This document shows positions 7,189 to 16,714 of a DNA stretch of 64,000 bases, one piece after another. The notes under the pieces are model-generated. The model did not search any database, was not told where the DNA came from, and was given only the letters and a program-made list of their open reading frames with translations. How positions within the stretch are numbered: the first letter of the stretch is position 1; each line of letters begins with the position of its first letter. Source of the stretch: Taklimakanibacter lacteus. GTDB taxonomy: Bacteria > Pseudomonadota > Alphaproteobacteria > Rhizobiales > Aestuariivirgaceae. The translations under genes and the position numbers were made by a program. The DNA lies in the NCBI GenBank assembly GCA_003576695.1, contig QOZQ01000016.1:36001-100000 (forward strand), read 5' to 3'.

Positions 7189-10100
7189 GACTTATTGGCG
7201 AACTGCGCCTTCAGGGCGCCGAGCACGGCAAAGGGCGAATCGGGGTCGATGGGCTTTTCCGGCTTGCGCTCGGGCCGGGGCGGGCGCTGCGGCTTGCCCG
7301 CCCTGTGCCGATGCGGGGGCTTGCCGGCTTCGGCGGGCTTGCCCTCCGCCTCCACCGGCCTGGCGCCTGGTTCCCCCACCTTCTGTTCGGGACGTTCGCG
7401 GCGCTTGTGGCGGTGGTGCTGGGAACGCGCCTCGGGCTTCGGCTTCTCGCGCCGGAAGGGACCGGTGTCCTTGGGCCACCAGACGTCGATCTCGATCTCG
7501 TCCGCGGCAATATCGGCGGCGACCTCGCCAGGAGCTGCGTCGGCGGGCACGCTCTCATCAGATCGTATTTCGGCCGTGGTGGGGGCGGGTTCCGTTTCGC
7601 CGTGAAGATCCGCCGGCGCAGCATCGGCGGCGATGACGGGCGTTTCGGCCAGGGGTTGCTCGTCAGCTGCCGGTTCGGGGACCGGGGCCGGAGCCTCGGC
7701 AACGGTTTCAGTTTCGGCTTCAGATGGCGCCTCGGCCACCATCACGGCCTCGGCAACAACCGACTCGTCCGGGGTGGCTGAGGTCTCGGCTGCGGCGGGC
7801 GGCGGCGCGGCTATCACGGCGCGCTTCACCTTGCGCTTCTGCATGCGGAAATCGAGGCTGCGCAGGATCGCCTGGAACTCCTCGCCCGAGCAGCCGACGA
7901 GCGACATCATATCGGGGACGATGGTGAAGCCGCCGCCCTCGACCGAGCCAACCGGGCGCGGCTCTTCCGGGAAGCGCGGGCGCCAGAACACCCGCTCGCG
8001 GATCATGTCGGCGAGGCGCTCCAGCATGTCGATGCGCACGACGCGCGGGCCGCAGATGCGATAGCCGCAAATACCATAGAAACCGCGCGGCGTCGTACGA
8101 TCGAACGGTGCGGAGGTCAGGCCCTGGCCCGGCGACTCCGGCAGTTTCTCGACATCGAACTTGCCGTCCTTGGATTTCTCCAGCGCCCATAGCAGCAGGC
8201 GCAATTGCGTGGCGGCGGGCTTGAGAAGCAGCGGCACGAAGATGTTGAAGGCGCCGAAGCGCACGCCGAGCTTGCGCAGGCTGGCGCGTTCTTCCTGCGC
8301 CAGGCTCTTCACCTCCTGCACCACCTGGTCGCGCGGCAGGACGCCCAGGGTCTCGACGAGGCGGAAGGCGATGCCGCGGCTCGTGCCGGTCAGGCCTTCG
8401 CCTTCCTCGAGCTTGACCAGCGGCTCCGCCACATTGGCGATATGGCGGGAGAGAAATTTCTCGAGCCTCGCCTGCACTGTTTCGCGGTCCGGTCCCGACA
8501 GCTGATTGTCGGCAATGATGGTGATGCGCGGCTTGAGCAAGGATGCGCCGGCCTCGAGCTTGGCGATCGTGGCGCTCTGCCAGACGATCTGGCCGAGCCG
8601 CGTCAGCGACAGGTCGGGATCGGGACAGGCCGCGACCGTCTGGGCGCGCGCCTGGATCTCGGAGGCCACCGCCTTGAGGGAGGCCGCCTTCAGCGTCTTG
8701 CCGGAGGCGCCGTCGGCGCCATCGGGGATGAAGTGGAATCCCTTGATGCGGCCCACATATTCGCCTTCCACATGGAGCGCGCCATCTTCCTCAACCGTCG
8801 ACATCAACTCTTCCTTTTGGGCCAGGCGCCGCATGAGCACGCTCGTGCGGCGGTCGATAAAACGCTGTGTGAGCCTTTCATGCAAGGCATCTGATAATTT
8901 GTCCTCAATTTCGCGGGTGCGCGACTGCCAGAAGAGCGGCGCTTCCAGCCAGTCGGTACGGTTTGCCACAAAAGTCCAGGTCCGGACATGGGCAATGCGG
9001 TTGGACAAGGTGTCGATATCGCCGTCGGAGCGGTCGCAGTGGCTGAGCTGGCGGGCGAACCAGTCCTCGGGGATGCGGCCATTGTCGCGGCACAGGAACT
9101 CGAAGATTCGCCCGACGAGGCTCGCATGCTCACCCGAGCTGATATTGCGATAGTCGGGAATCTGGCAGACATCCCACAGAAGCGAGACCTGGGCGGGGCC
9201 TGAAGCCAGCCGCGCGATCGTCTCGTCGCGCGACAGGGTGTCGAGCGCCACGACATCGGGCCCCGCTTGCGCGCGCGTCAGTCCTTCGCCGCGCGGAAAA
9301 TGGCCGAGGCTGCGCTTAAGGTCCTCGAGCGAGCGGAAATCGAGGTCGCGATTGCGCCACTGCAGCACATGCACATTGTCGAATTTGTGGGTCTCGAGCC
9401 GCTCCACCGTCTCGGCATCGAAGGGATCGGCCTCGCCCGTGGTGCCGAATGTGCCGTCATTGAGATAGCGCCCGGCACGGCCGGCGATCTGGCCGAGCTC
9501 CGAGGGCGTCAGGTTGCGATAATGGAAGCCGTCGAATTTGCGCGTCGCGGCGAAGGCGACATGATCGACATCCATATTGAGGCCCATGCCGATCGCGTCC
9601 GTCGCCACCAGGTAATCGACATCGCCCGACTGGAAGAGGGCAACCTGCGCATTGCGGGTGCGCGGCGAGAGCGCGCCCAGCACCACCGCCGCACCGCCGC
9701 GCTGGCGGCGGATCAATTCGGCGACCGCATAGACGGTCTCGGCCGAGAAGGCGACGACGGCCGAGCGCCGGGGCAGGCGCGACAGTTTCCTGGCGCCGGC
9801 ATAAGTGAGCTTGGAGAAACGCGGGCGCGCGATGAAGGTGGTGCCGGGCACGAGGCGCTCGATGATCGGGCGCATGGTGCCGGCACCGAGGAGCATCGTC
9901 TCCTCGCGGCCGCGCCGGTGCAGCAGGCGGTCGGTGAAGATATGGCCGCGCTCGAAATCGGCGCAGAGCTGGATCTCGTCGATGGCGAGGAAGTTCACAT
10001 CGACATTGGAGGGCATAGCCTCGACGGTCGCCACCCAGAAGCGGGGCGTCGCCGGGATGATCTTCTCCTCGCCGGTAACGAGCGCCACCGCGTGATCGCC

Positions 10101-10259
10101 GACCCTGGAGCGCACCCGGTCATAGATCTCACGCGCCAGCAGGCGCAAAGGCAGGCCGATCATGCCGGTCCCATGGGCCAGCATGCGCTCGACGGCGAGA
10201 TGGGTCTTGCCGGTATTGGTGGGGCCGAGAACGGCCGTGACGCTGCGGGAGGCGGGCAT
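7185..10259 (-). CDS. Suv3/Ski2-like DExH RNA helicase
   Basis: 1024 residues from ATG 10259. It has Walker A LGPTNTGKTH (about 11-20), DEIQ-type Walker B NFLAIDEIQLCADFERG (about 89-105), and motif VI inside LGQIAGRAGRYLNDGTFG. Together these mark the Suv3 (mitochondrial degradosome helicase) family found in alphaproteobacteria. A Suv3 C-terminal domain continues to about residue 790. Then comes an acidic Ala/Glu/Pro-rich segment (about 800-920) and a basic tail rich in Arg, Lys, Pro and His (about 930-1005), both probably disordered and RNA-binding. It starts the operon helicase-S4. Expected role: RNA unwinding in RNA turnover; the bacterial substrate is not known. Confidence 0.9.
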   Translation of the reverse strand: MPASRSVTAVLGPTNTGKTHLAVERMLAHGTGMIGLPLRLLAREIYDRVRSRVGDHAVALVTGEEKIIPATPRFWVATVEAMPSNVDVNFLAIDEIQLCADFERGHIFTDRLLHRRGREETMLLGAGTMRPIIERLVPGTTFIARPRFSKLTYAGARKLSRLPRRSAVVAFSAETVYAVAELIRRQRGGAAVVLGALSPRTRNAQVALFQSGDVDYLVATDAIGMGLNMDVDHVAFAATRKFDGFHYRNLTPSELGQIAGRAGRYLNDGTFGTTGEADPFDAETVERLETHKFDNVHVLQWRNRDLDFRSLEDLKRSLGHFPRGEGLTRAQAGPDVVALDTLSRDETIARLASGPAQVSLLWDVCQIPDYRNISSGEHASLVGRIFEFLCRDNGRIPEDWFARQLSHCDRSDGDIDTLSNRIAHVRTWTFVANRTDWLEAPLFWQSRTREIEDKLSDALHERLTQRFIDRRTSVLMRRLAQKEELMSTVEEDGALHVEGEYVGRIKGFHFIPDGADGASGKTLKAASLKAVASEIQARAQTVAACPDPDLSLTRLGQIVWQSATIAKLEAGASLLKPRITIIADNQLSGPDRETVQARLEKFLSRHIANVAEPLVKLEEGEGLTGTSRGIAFRLVETLGVLPRDQVVQEVKSLAQEERASLRKLGVRFGAFNIFVPLLLKPAATQLRLLLWALEKSKDGKFDVEKLPESPGQGLTSAPFDRTTPRGFYGICGYRICGPRVVRIDMLERLADMIRERVFWRPRFPEEPRPVGSVEGGGFTIVPDMMSLVGCSGEEFQAILRSLDFRMQKRKVKRAVIAAPPPAAAETSATPDESVVAEAVMVAEAPSEAETETVAEAPAPVPEPAADEQPLAETPVIAADAAPADLHGETEPAPTTAEIRSDESVPADAAPGEVAADIAADEIEIDVWWPKDTGPFRREKPKPEARSQHHRHKRRERPEQKVGEPGARPVEAEGKPAEAGKPPHRHRAGKPQRPPRPERKPEKPIDPDSPFAVLGALKAQFANKS

Positions 10260-10892
10260 AATCCGATAACTATTGCCCCCTCACTTGATGCCCGCCGGCG
10301 GCCCGGTCAAGGGGGCGGAAAATAAGGAAAGCGCCGCCGGTTTTAACCTCCGGATTCAAAGGCGAACAAAGCCTGTCCGAATCACTGACTCGCGGCCGAT
10401 TCAGGCTTTGTTCCGTAGGCTGATCATTAAGGACGCTGGGTCAATTTCGACAGGTCCGTGACAGGGCCTGGGGACGGTCCGGACAAAGCGGGCCTGGAAA
10501 TGTTAACGGCACCCATCCGGCGACGGCCTGTGGTTGATAAAGTGTGAGGCCCAGGGAGACAATTTGCGTGCCGGCGTTAAGGATCTGTTCCCCTTCCGGA
10601 ACAGAGCGTGTCCGAATCGCTGATCTGTCGATTTTCCTCATATGTTCCAAGGTCTTAGCACAATATCTTGTGACTTTCCGAGGTCCCGGCACAAGAGCGC
10701 TCCCTTCTGTTAACCCGCGGAACGTAGCGGTGCCGTTTCGGCGTTAACTCATTGCCCCAAAATGGGAATGGTGTATGCGATTGTCGGCCCCCGGAATGAT
10801 GGGCTCAAGGGGAGCCATAAGCTTGACTGGCAAGGCACTTTCCCCTTATACGACCGGCCTCTTTCCATCGATTTTGAGTTTGGAGCAGTGAA
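10260..10892. other. Helicase-rpmB divergent intergenic region (633 bases)
   Basis: No credible coding frame. It holds two related copies of a 29-base stretch (10364-10392 and 10599-10627, sharing TGTCCGAATC). The first is part of a 12-bp inverted repeat GAACAAAGCCTG/CAGGCTTTGTTC (10364-10413). A 7-bp hairpin CTGTTCC/GGAACAG lies at 10585-10604. The rpmB promoter is at the right end. The middle may carry an unrecognised RNA or a regulatory region. Confidence 0.5.
10823..10851 (+). promoter_or_regulatory. Housekeeping-type promoter of rpmB
   Basis: TTGACT (10823-10828), a 17-bp spacer, and TTATAC (10846-10851) match the -35/-10 pattern of the primary sigma factor. Transcription would start near 10858, about 35 bases before the rpmB ATG. 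Confidence 0.65.
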
Positions 10893-11189
10893 ATGGCTCG
10901 TCGTTGCGAGTTAACGGGCAAAGGCGCCCAGGTTGGCAATAAAGTCAGCCATGCCAATAACAAGACCAAGACACGGTTCCTGCCGAACCTGTGCAATGTC
11001 AACCTGATCAGCGATGCCATGGGGCAGGGCTATAATTTCCGCGTCAGCGCCATCGCGCTGAAGTCGGTCGAGCATGCCGGCGGCCTCGATGCCTTCCTGG
11101 TCAAGGCGCATGATGAAAATCTCTCGCTCAAGGCCCGGCGCCTGAAGAAGAGCGTCGAGAAGCGCGTCGCCGCCGAAAAGGCCGCCTGA
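10893..11189 (+). CDS. rpmB: 50S ribosomal protein L28
   Basis: 98 residues from ATG 10893, with ribosome binding site TTGGAG. The start [20 protein letters not shown] and the [11 protein letters not shown] segment are diagnostic of bacterial L28, a component of the large subunit assembled late. Length matches alphaproteobacterial L28 (about 95-100). It has a clear promoter upstream (10823-10851) and a strong terminator downstream, so it is a single-gene transcription unit. Only one Cys is in the N-terminal zone, so this is not the zinc-binding four-Cys L28 form. Confidence 0.98.
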   Translation: MARRCELTGKGAQVGNKVSHANNKTKTRFLPNLCNVNLISDAMGQGYNFRVSAIALKSVEHAGGLDAFLVKAHDENLSLKARRLKKSVEKRVAAEKAA

Positions 11190-11215
11190 TCGTCAAGACG
11201 ATCTTTGCGTTCGTG

Positions 11216-11244
11216 AAAGCCGCTCTGTCCGAGCGGCTTTTGCA
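11216..11244 (+). terminator. Rho-independent terminator of rpmB
   Basis: AAAGCCGCTC (11216-11225) pairs perfectly with GAGCGGCTTT (11231-11240) around a 5-nt loop and runs into TTTTGC. Confidence 0.85.
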
Positions 11245-11258
11245 TTATTGTAAGTGAC

Positions 11259-11909
11259 ATGACCAAGGCCGGCCATCCGAAGCGGCATTCGCCGAAAGCC
11301 TCGCGCGACGGCGAGCCCGTCATTCATCCTTCCGCGCAATTGCGCAATGCGAAGCTCGGCCGCTTCACCGCCATCGCCGAGCGCGTGTCGTTCAAGGATT
11401 CCGAGCTCGGCGACTACTCCTATGTCGAGCGTCATGCCGAGATCATCTATGCGACGATCGGCAAATTCTGCGCCATCGCATCGGATGTGCGCGTCAACGC
11501 GCTCAACCATCCGATGGAGCGGGTGAGCCAGCACAAGATCACCTATCGGCCCAATGAATATTTCCTCGACAAGAAGCTCGATGTGGATTTCCGCGAAGAG
11601 CGCATGACCGAGAAGGTGACGATCGGCCATGATGTGTGGATCGGCCATGGCGCGATCCTGCTGCCGGGTGTCAGCATCGGTCATGGCGCGGTGATCGCCG
11701 CGGGTGCCGTGGTGAGCAGGGATGTCGCCCCCTATATGATCGCCGCCGGCGTCCCGGCGAAGCCCTTGCGGCCGCGCTTCGCTGCCGAGACGGCGGCGCG
11801 AATCGCGGCTCTCGCCTGGTGGGACTGGCCGCATGACCGTCTCGCCGATGCGGTCGAGGACATGGCGAAGCTCAGCGCCGAAGCTTTCGTCGAGAAATAC
11901 GAGACGTGA
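11259..11909 (+). CDS. Left-handed beta-helix acyltransferase of the phosphonate-associated type
   Basis: 216 residues from ATG 11259. Hexapeptide repeats run from about residue 20 to 165: HPSAQLRNAKLGRFTAIAER, then IYATIGKFCAIASDVRVNAL, and VTIGHDVWIGHGAILLPGVS. The HPMERVSQHKITYRPNEYF insert and the C-terminal AWWDWPHDRL motif match the family named in TIGRFAM as phosphonate metabolism transferase hexapeptide protein. Those relatives usually sit beside phn genes; none is visible here. The probable reaction is acetyl transfer from acetyl-CoA to an unknown acceptor, with His in WIGHGA as likely base. It lies just after the rpmB terminator and probably has its own promoter. Confidence 0.82.
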   Translation: MTKAGHPKRHSPKASRDGEPVIHPSAQLRNAKLGRFTAIAERVSFKDSELGDYSYVERHAEIIYATIGKFCAIASDVRVNALNHPMERVSQHKITYRPNEYFLDKKLDVDFREERMTEKVTIGHDVWIGHGAILLPGVSIGHGAVIAAGAVVSRDVAPYMIAAGVPAKPLRPRFAAETAARIAALAWWDWPHDRLADAVEDMAKLSAEAFVEKYET

Positions 11910-11919
11910 TGCAGATTTA

Positions 11920-12064
11920 CCCTCCCCCTTGCGGGGAGGGTCGACGCGAAGCGTCGGGGTGGGGGGCTGGGTGGTGCTTCAATCAGCTTCCAGCAGTAAA
12001 AATGCCACGTGGTGAAACACTGCCCAGACCCCCACCCCTAACCCCTCCCCGCAAGGGGGAGGGG
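11920..12064. repeat. Pair of facing REP-like palindromes
   Basis: Left unit: CCCTCCCC/GGGGAGGG (11920-11940), then GACGC-GAA-GCGTC (11943-11955) and a G-rich run. Right unit: CCCCTCCCC/GGGGAGGGG (12042-12064), preceded by a C-rich run, in opposite orientation. The two face each other over about 60 bases and could fold into one long cruciform. They fill the gap between convergent genes and may act as a bidirectional terminator. Confidence 0.75.
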
Positions 12065-12071
12065 AATGAGA

Positions 12072-13079
12072 TCAAGGCTTCAGCGCGAATTGCAGGAGCA
12101 AGGTGCGCTGATACTCCGGCCGGTAATTGTTGTCGGAGATGATCGTCACGCGCGTCTCGCCATTGAGGCGCGACACGGCGATGCCTTCCATATTGTCGAT
12201 CCGGTAGAAGGGCATGCGGCCCGAGAAGACCAGGCTCGGCGCCACCGAGCCTTTGGCGACGATATCCTCGGTCCTGAGGCGGCGGACCGCCATGCCGGGA
12301 AGCGACGCGCCGCCAAAGCTTCGCTCCACCGTCAATATGTCGCCATCGGGCAGAATGGCCAGATCGGTGATCGCATAATCCTCGTACTGCTTGATCGAGA
12401 AGTCGAAGGCCTTGCGGCGGCCGCCCCAGACCCAGGCGCGGATATCGCCATTCTCGTCCGTGTTCAGCTCCGAAATGGCGATCATCGAGCCCGCCAACGG
12501 ACCCGAAGTCAAACGGCCGATCGCTTCGAGCTCCTTGTTGGGCGGTCCCTTGGCCACGTCCTTGGGAAGCTTCAGGTCGCGAAAGCGCGCCTTGAAACCG
12601 TTCTTGCCCAGATCGTAGAGGCCGGCGCGGGCGCGGCTCTCGAAGCCGACGATCACCTTGCCGTCGATGCGGCCCGGCTCCCAGCCGGCAAGCGCTTCGG
12701 CGTCGTTCCTGACCTTGCCTTTGTAGGGCTTGCCGTCGGGGCCGAGGATCGGCGCCATGACGGCGTTGTGGAGGCCGGAGAGATGGTCATCGGTGTAAGC
12801 GACATCGGCCTTGAACCAGAAGCCCTTGTCCGACACCGCGAGAAGCCCGGTGCCGTCCGGGGAAAGCTCGAGCGAGGACAGGCCGCCGAAACGCTCGTCA
12901 TCGCTCGTAAGCTCGAGGCCGCCGCGCCATTCGAGCCCGCCGAAGGTGACGAGCTGCGAGAACAGGTTGAAGGATTTGACCGGCGTCGTCCTGACGCTCA
13001 GGCCTTCTTCCTGGGCATTCGCCGGCAGGACGACGAGAAGGAAGGCGAGAAGGAAGGCGAGAATCCAGCGCCAGCTCAT
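12072..13079 (-). CDS. Secreted esterase-like/phytase-like beta-propeller protein
   Basis: 335 residues from ATG 13079, whose A is the last base of the cobT stop (TGATG). Residues 1-23 are a signal peptide ([20 protein letters not shown], then NAQ). The rest fits the esterase-like activity of phytase family (PF13449): FGGLSSLELSPDGTGLLAVS, ELNTDENGDIRAWVW, and the closing IDNMEGIAVS. Substrate unknown. This family member next to cobST is a recurrent hyphomicrobial arrangement, but a role in cobalamin synthesis has not been shown. It is coupled to cobT by overlap, so it is probably co-transcribed, with the REP pair beyond it. Confidence 0.85.
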   Translation of the reverse strand: MSWRWILAFLLAFLLVVLPANAQEEGLSVRTTPVKSFNLFSQLVTFGGLEWRGGLELTSDDERFGGLSSLELSPDGTGLLAVSDKGFWFKADVAYTDDHLSGLHNAVMAPILGPDGKPYKGKVRNDAEALAGWEPGRIDGKVIVGFESRARAGLYDLGKNGFKARFRDLKLPKDVAKGPPNKELEAIGRLTSGPLAGSMIAISELNTDENGDIRAWVWGGRRKAFDFSIKQYEDYAITDLAILPDGDILTVERSFGGASLPGMAVRRLRTEDIVAKGSVAPSLVFSGRMPFYRIDNMEGIAVSRLNGETRVTIISDNNYRPEYQRTLLLQFALKP

Positions 13080-14971
13080 CAATTGAGCCGGCGCTTCGGT
13101 GGCGGCTTCACAGCCGGCTTGCGCGTCCGCTTCTCGGCCTTCTCCTCGAAGAGCTCGGCCAGCTTCTCGGTCATGGCGCCGCCCAGCTCCTCGGCATCGA
13201 CGATGGTGACAGCGCGCTTGTAGTAGCGCGTCACGTCATGGCCGATGCCGATGGCGATGAGCTCGACCGGCGAGCGGTTCTCGATGTCGGTGATGATCTG
13301 GCGCAGATGCTTCTCGAGATAATTGCCGGAATTGACCGATAGCGTCGAGTCATCGACGGGCGCACCATCGGAGATCACCATCAGGATGCGGCGTTGCTCA
13401 CTCCTGGCGAGCAGGCGGTTATGCGCCCAGATCAGCGCCTCGCCGTCGATATTCTCCTTGAGCAGGCCTTCGCGCATCATGAGGCCCAGATTGCGGCGGG
13501 CCCGGCGCCATGGGCTGTCGGCGGATTTGTAGATGATGTGGCGGAGATCGTTGAGGCGGCCGGGATTGCCGGGCTTGCCGGCGGCGAGCCATTTCTCGCG
13601 CGCCTGGCCGCCTTTCCAGGCCCGGGTCGTGAAGCCGAGGATCTCGACCTTGACGCCGCAGCGCTCGAGCGTGCGGGCGAGGATATCGGCGCAGGTTGCG
13701 GCGACGGTGATCGGCCGGCCGCGCATCGAGCCCGAATTGTCGAGGAGCAATGTCACCACCGTGTCGCGGAACTGCATGTCCTGCTCCTGCTTGAAGGAGA
13801 GCGCATGCAGGGGATCGATGATGACGCGGGGCAGCCGCGATGCATCGAGAAGGCCTTCCTCGAGATCGAAATCCCAGGAGCGGTTCTGCTGCGCCATGAG
13901 CCGGCGCTGCAAGCGGTTGGCGAGGCGCGCCACGACGCCCTGAAGATTGGAAAGCTGCTTGTCGAGATAGTTCCTGAGCCTCGTCAGCTCTTCCGAGTCG
14001 CAGAGATCCTCGGCGGCGATCTCCTCGTCAAACTGGTTGGTGTAGACTTTGTAGAAATCCTCGTTCGAGAGCGACGAGAAAGGCAGCTGCGGGCGCCACG
14101 GCTCCTCGCCGTCCGGGTTCTCCTCGCTCTCCAGGTCGTCGGGAATGTCGTCGATGTCGAGCTGCTGGGCGTCCATCTCGGACGCATCGGTCTCGCCCTC
14201 GGCATCCTGCAGCTCTTCCGAGGCCGATTGCTGGCTTTCCTGCTCCTCGCCCTCGGGCGTCTCCTGCTGGTCGCCGGAATCAGGCTCGGCTTCCTCGCTC
14301 TCGTCGCTGTCGTCGGTCTGGTCGGGGTCTTCGCCCAGCTCATCGGCCATGTCGAGGGCCGCGATGATGTCGCGCGACATGCGCGCGAAAGCCGCCTGGT
14401 CGGTCAAGGCATTGGTCAGGTGGTCGAGCTGGCTTGCCGCTTTCTCCTCGACCCAGGGGCGCCAGAGCTCGACGAGCGCACGCGCTTCGTCGGGCGGCGC
14501 CTCGCCGGTCAGGCGCTCGCGCACCAGGAGCGCCACGGCTTCCTCGAGCGGCGCATCCTTCTTGGTCGCCGGCCGGCCGGCGAATTTCTTCTGATAGCGG
14601 TCCTGCAGCATGGCCGCGATATTGCGGGCCATGCCCGGCATGGCCCGCGAGCCGATGCATTCGACGCGCGCCTGCTCCACCGCTTCGAACATCGCGCGGG
14701 CGTTCTTACCCTCCGGGCGGTAATGGTTGTGGACGCCATCGTCGTGATTGGCGAGACGCATGGCGAAGGAATCGGAGATGCCGCGGGTGATCGCGACTTC
14801 CTGGCGGTTGAGCTCGATCGAGACCTGCGGCAGCTTGACCTTCTTGCCCGCGAGGCTCGGCGCCTCGGCGCCGAAGGTGACCGACAATTCCGGCTCGCCG
14901 GAGATCGTCTTCATCGCCAGCGTCAGGACATTACGGAACTCGCCTGCCGGTCCTTCGCGGTCCTGGGCCAT
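13079..14971 (-). CDS. cobT: Cobaltochelatase subunit CobT
   Basis: 630 residues from ATG 14971. The N-terminal region (1-215) is helical. Then comes a strongly acidic linker (about 215-300, runs such as [18 protein letters not shown]). The C-terminal half holds a von Willebrand A domain with MIDAS motif [11 protein letters not shown] (about 416-426) and later [10 protein letters not shown]. CobT forms a two-tiered ring with CobS and, with CobN, inserts cobalt into hydrogenobyrinic acid a,c-diamide in aerobic cobalamin synthesis. cobS lies immediately upstream; cobN is outside the window. Length and motifs are typical. Confidence 0.96.
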   Translation of the reverse strand: MAQDREGPAGEFRNVLTLAMKTISGEPELSVTFGAEAPSLAGKKVKLPQVSIELNRQEVAITRGISDSFAMRLANHDDGVHNHYRPEGKNARAMFEAVEQARVECIGSRAMPGMARNIAAMLQDRYQKKFAGRPATKKDAPLEEAVALLVRERLTGEAPPDEARALVELWRPWVEEKAASQLDHLTNALTDQAAFARMSRDIIAALDMADELGEDPDQTDDSDESEEAEPDSGDQQETPEGEEQESQQSASEELQDAEGETDASEMDAQQLDIDDIPDDLESEENPDGEEPWRPQLPFSSLSNEDFYKVYTNQFDEEIAAEDLCDSEELTRLRNYLDKQLSNLQGVVARLANRLQRRLMAQQNRSWDFDLEEGLLDASRLPRVIIDPLHALSFKQEQDMQFRDTVVTLLLDNSGSMRGRPITVAATCADILARTLERCGVKVEILGFTTRAWKGGQAREKWLAAGKPGNPGRLNDLRHIIYKSADSPWRRARRNLGLMMREGLLKENIDGEALIWAHNRLLARSEQRRILMVISDGAPVDDSTLSVNSGNYLEKHLRQIITDIENRSPVELIAIGIGHDVTRYYKRAVTIVDAEELGGAMTEKLAELFEEKAEKRTRKPAVKPPPKRRLN

Positions 14972-14985
14972 GGCCCATCAGCCTC

Positions 14986-15975
14986 TCATGACAGAGCGAC
15001 ATGCGCCGGCGATTCAGGCAGCTCTTCGCCGAAGCAGCGCTGATAGAATTCAGCCACCAGAGCGCGCTCGAGCTCATCGCATTTGTTGAGGAAGGTGACG
15101 CGGAAGGCGAAGCCCAGATCGTCGAAGATCTCGGCATTCTGCGCCCAGGTCATCACCGTGCGCGGGCTCATGACGGTCGAGAGGTCGCCCTGCATGAAGG
15201 CGTTGCGGGTCAGATCGGCGACGCGCACCATGTTGGCGATGACCTTGCGGCCCTTCTCGTTGTCATAGCTCTTGGTCTTGGCCAGCACGATGCCGACTTC
15301 CTGCGCATGCGGCAGGTAGTTGAGCGCGGTGACGATCGACCAGCGGTCCATCTGCGCCTGGTTGATCTGCTGGGTACCGTGATAAAGGCCGGTCGTGTCG
15401 CCGAGCCCGATCGTGTTGGCAGTCGAGAACAGGCGGAAGGCGGGATGAGGGCGGATGACGCGCGACTGGTCGAGCAGCGTCAGCTTGCCGGATGATTCGA
15501 GAATGCGCTGGATCACGAACATGACATCGGGGCGGCCGGCATCATATTCGTCGAAGACGAGCGCCACATTGTGCTGATAGGACCAGGGCAGGATGCCTTC
15601 GCGGAATTCGGTGATCTGCTTGCCGTCTTTCAGGACGATGGCGTCCTTGCCGATCAGGTCGATGCGGCTGATATGGCTGTCGAGATTGATGCGGATGCAC
15701 GGCCAGTTGAGGCGCGCGGCGACCTGCTCGATATGGGTCGATTTGCCGGTGCCATGATAGCCGGTGATCATGACGCGACGGTTGTAGGCAAAGCCGGCCA
15801 GGATCGCGAGCGTGGTCTCGCGATTGAAGAGATAGTCCTCGTCGAGATCGGGCACGTGCTCGCTGGTGCGCGAATAAGCGGGAACTTCCAGGTTCGAATC
15901 GAAGCCAAACAGCTGCCTGACCGACACCTTCATGTCGGGGAGGGGGGCTGCTTCGCCATTAACGGTCGCGGTCAT
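14986..15975 (-). CDS. cobS: Cobaltochelatase AAA+ subunit CobS
   Basis: 329 residues from ATG 15975. Walker A is GYHGTGKST (about 72-80) and Walker B is [13 protein letters not shown]. The second half has the AAA+ arginine region [19 protein letters not shown]. CobS hydrolyses ATP to drive cobalt insertion by CobN. The stop codon is 14 bases before cobT, so the two form an operon with the phytase-like gene after them. No cobalamin riboswitch is visible upstream: the J-domain gene ends only about 96 bases away, on the same strand. Confidence 0.97.
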   Translation of the reverse strand: MTATVNGEAAPLPDMKVSVRQLFGFDSNLEVPAYSRTSEHVPDLDEDYLFNRETTLAILAGFAYNRRVMITGYHGTGKSTHIEQVAARLNWPCIRINLDSHISRIDLIGKDAIVLKDGKQITEFREGILPWSYQHNVALVFDEYDAGRPDVMFVIQRILESSGKLTLLDQSRVIRPHPAFRLFSTANTIGLGDTTGLYHGTQQINQAQMDRWSIVTALNYLPHAQEVGIVLAKTKSYDNEKGRKVIANMVRVADLTRNAFMQGDLSTVMSPRTVMTWAQNAEIFDDLGFAFRVTFLNKCDELERALVAEFYQRCFGEELPESPAHVALS

Positions 15976-16071
15976 CTGTTTGTAGCCAATATATGGGGTC
16001 CGGGAGTGCGGAGGTTCTAGACGGTCAAAGGGGCCTGAGCAAGGCTCGAAAACCTCTGGACAAGCGAGGCT

Positions 16072-16674
16072 TTAGCAGAAACCGGTCGAGCGCAGATAAT
16101 CATAGGCCTGGATGACCGCCTTGAGGGTGTCCTCATTGGCCCGGCTGCCATTATTGGCGTCCGGGTGAAGCCGTTTCACCAGGGTCTTGTACTGGGCCCG
16201 CACCTTTTCCTTGGTCGCCTTCTCATCGAGGCCAAGCGTATGCAGGGCCTTCAACTCTGCATTGCGAACGGGGCGGGCGCTCGTCCCGGCTCGCTTACTC
16301 TCTTCACCCTCGCCCAGGAGATTGAACGGGTCGCGGAAGCTTCCGGGCTTCGCACGGCGGCCCGCGCTGTTCATGGTGCTCGAATTCTGGCCGAGCTTCC
16401 AGGTGGGGCGGTGGCCGGTCTGGGCTTCCTTCTGATAGTCGCGGACGGCGTCGTCCTTCATGCCGTCAAAATAATTGTAGGTCTTGTTATATTGCTGGAC
16501 GTGTTCAAGGCAGAAGGCGTGGAACTGGCCTTCCTGGTTGCGGCCCTTGGGCGCCTTGTGGCGCCCAGGCCTGGTGCAGCCCGGCCATTCGCAATTGGGG
16601 TGCTTGTCGCGCACCGTGCGCTCCTCGCCGGGCTTCACGCGAATCTTGTCGAAATATTTGGAATCGAGTTTCAT
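16072..16674 (-). CDS. J-domain (DnaJ-like) co-chaperone with N-terminal Cys cluster
   Basis: 200 residues from ATG 16674. A TTG three codons upstream is possible but has no better ribosome site. The C-terminal 65 residues are a J domain with the HPD motif in KTLVKRLHPDANNG, which stimulates an Hsp70 ATPase. The N-terminal part has CEWPGCTRPGRHKAP and FCLEHV, a possible zinc-binding Cys/His set, and a KTYNYFDGM motif. This C-terminal-J arrangement next to bolA and cobS is common in Hyphomicrobiales. It is transcribed divergently from bolA with only 40 bases between the starts. Confidence 0.88.
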   Translation of the reverse strand: MKLDSKYFDKIRVKPGEERTVRDKHPNCEWPGCTRPGRHKAPKGRNQEGQFHAFCLEHVQQYNKTYNYFDGMKDDAVRDYQKEAQTGHRPTWKLGQNSSTMNSAGRRAKPGSFRDPFNLLGEGEESKRAGTSARPVRNAELKALHTLGLDEKATKEKVRAQYKTLVKRLHPDANNGSRANEDTLKAVIQAYDYLRSTGFC

Positions 16675-16714
16675 CACTACCAATTATGGTCATCAGTTGA
16701 GCAAGGAGCAAGCC

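Noticed and set aside
10441..10747. Short open frames in the helicase-rpmB gap.
   Set aside because: They lack ribosome binding sites and conserved composition, and overlap inverted repeats.
15976..16071. Looked for a cobalamin riboswitch upstream of cobST.
   Set aside because: Only about 96 bases separate the genes and no B12-box-like sequence is present.
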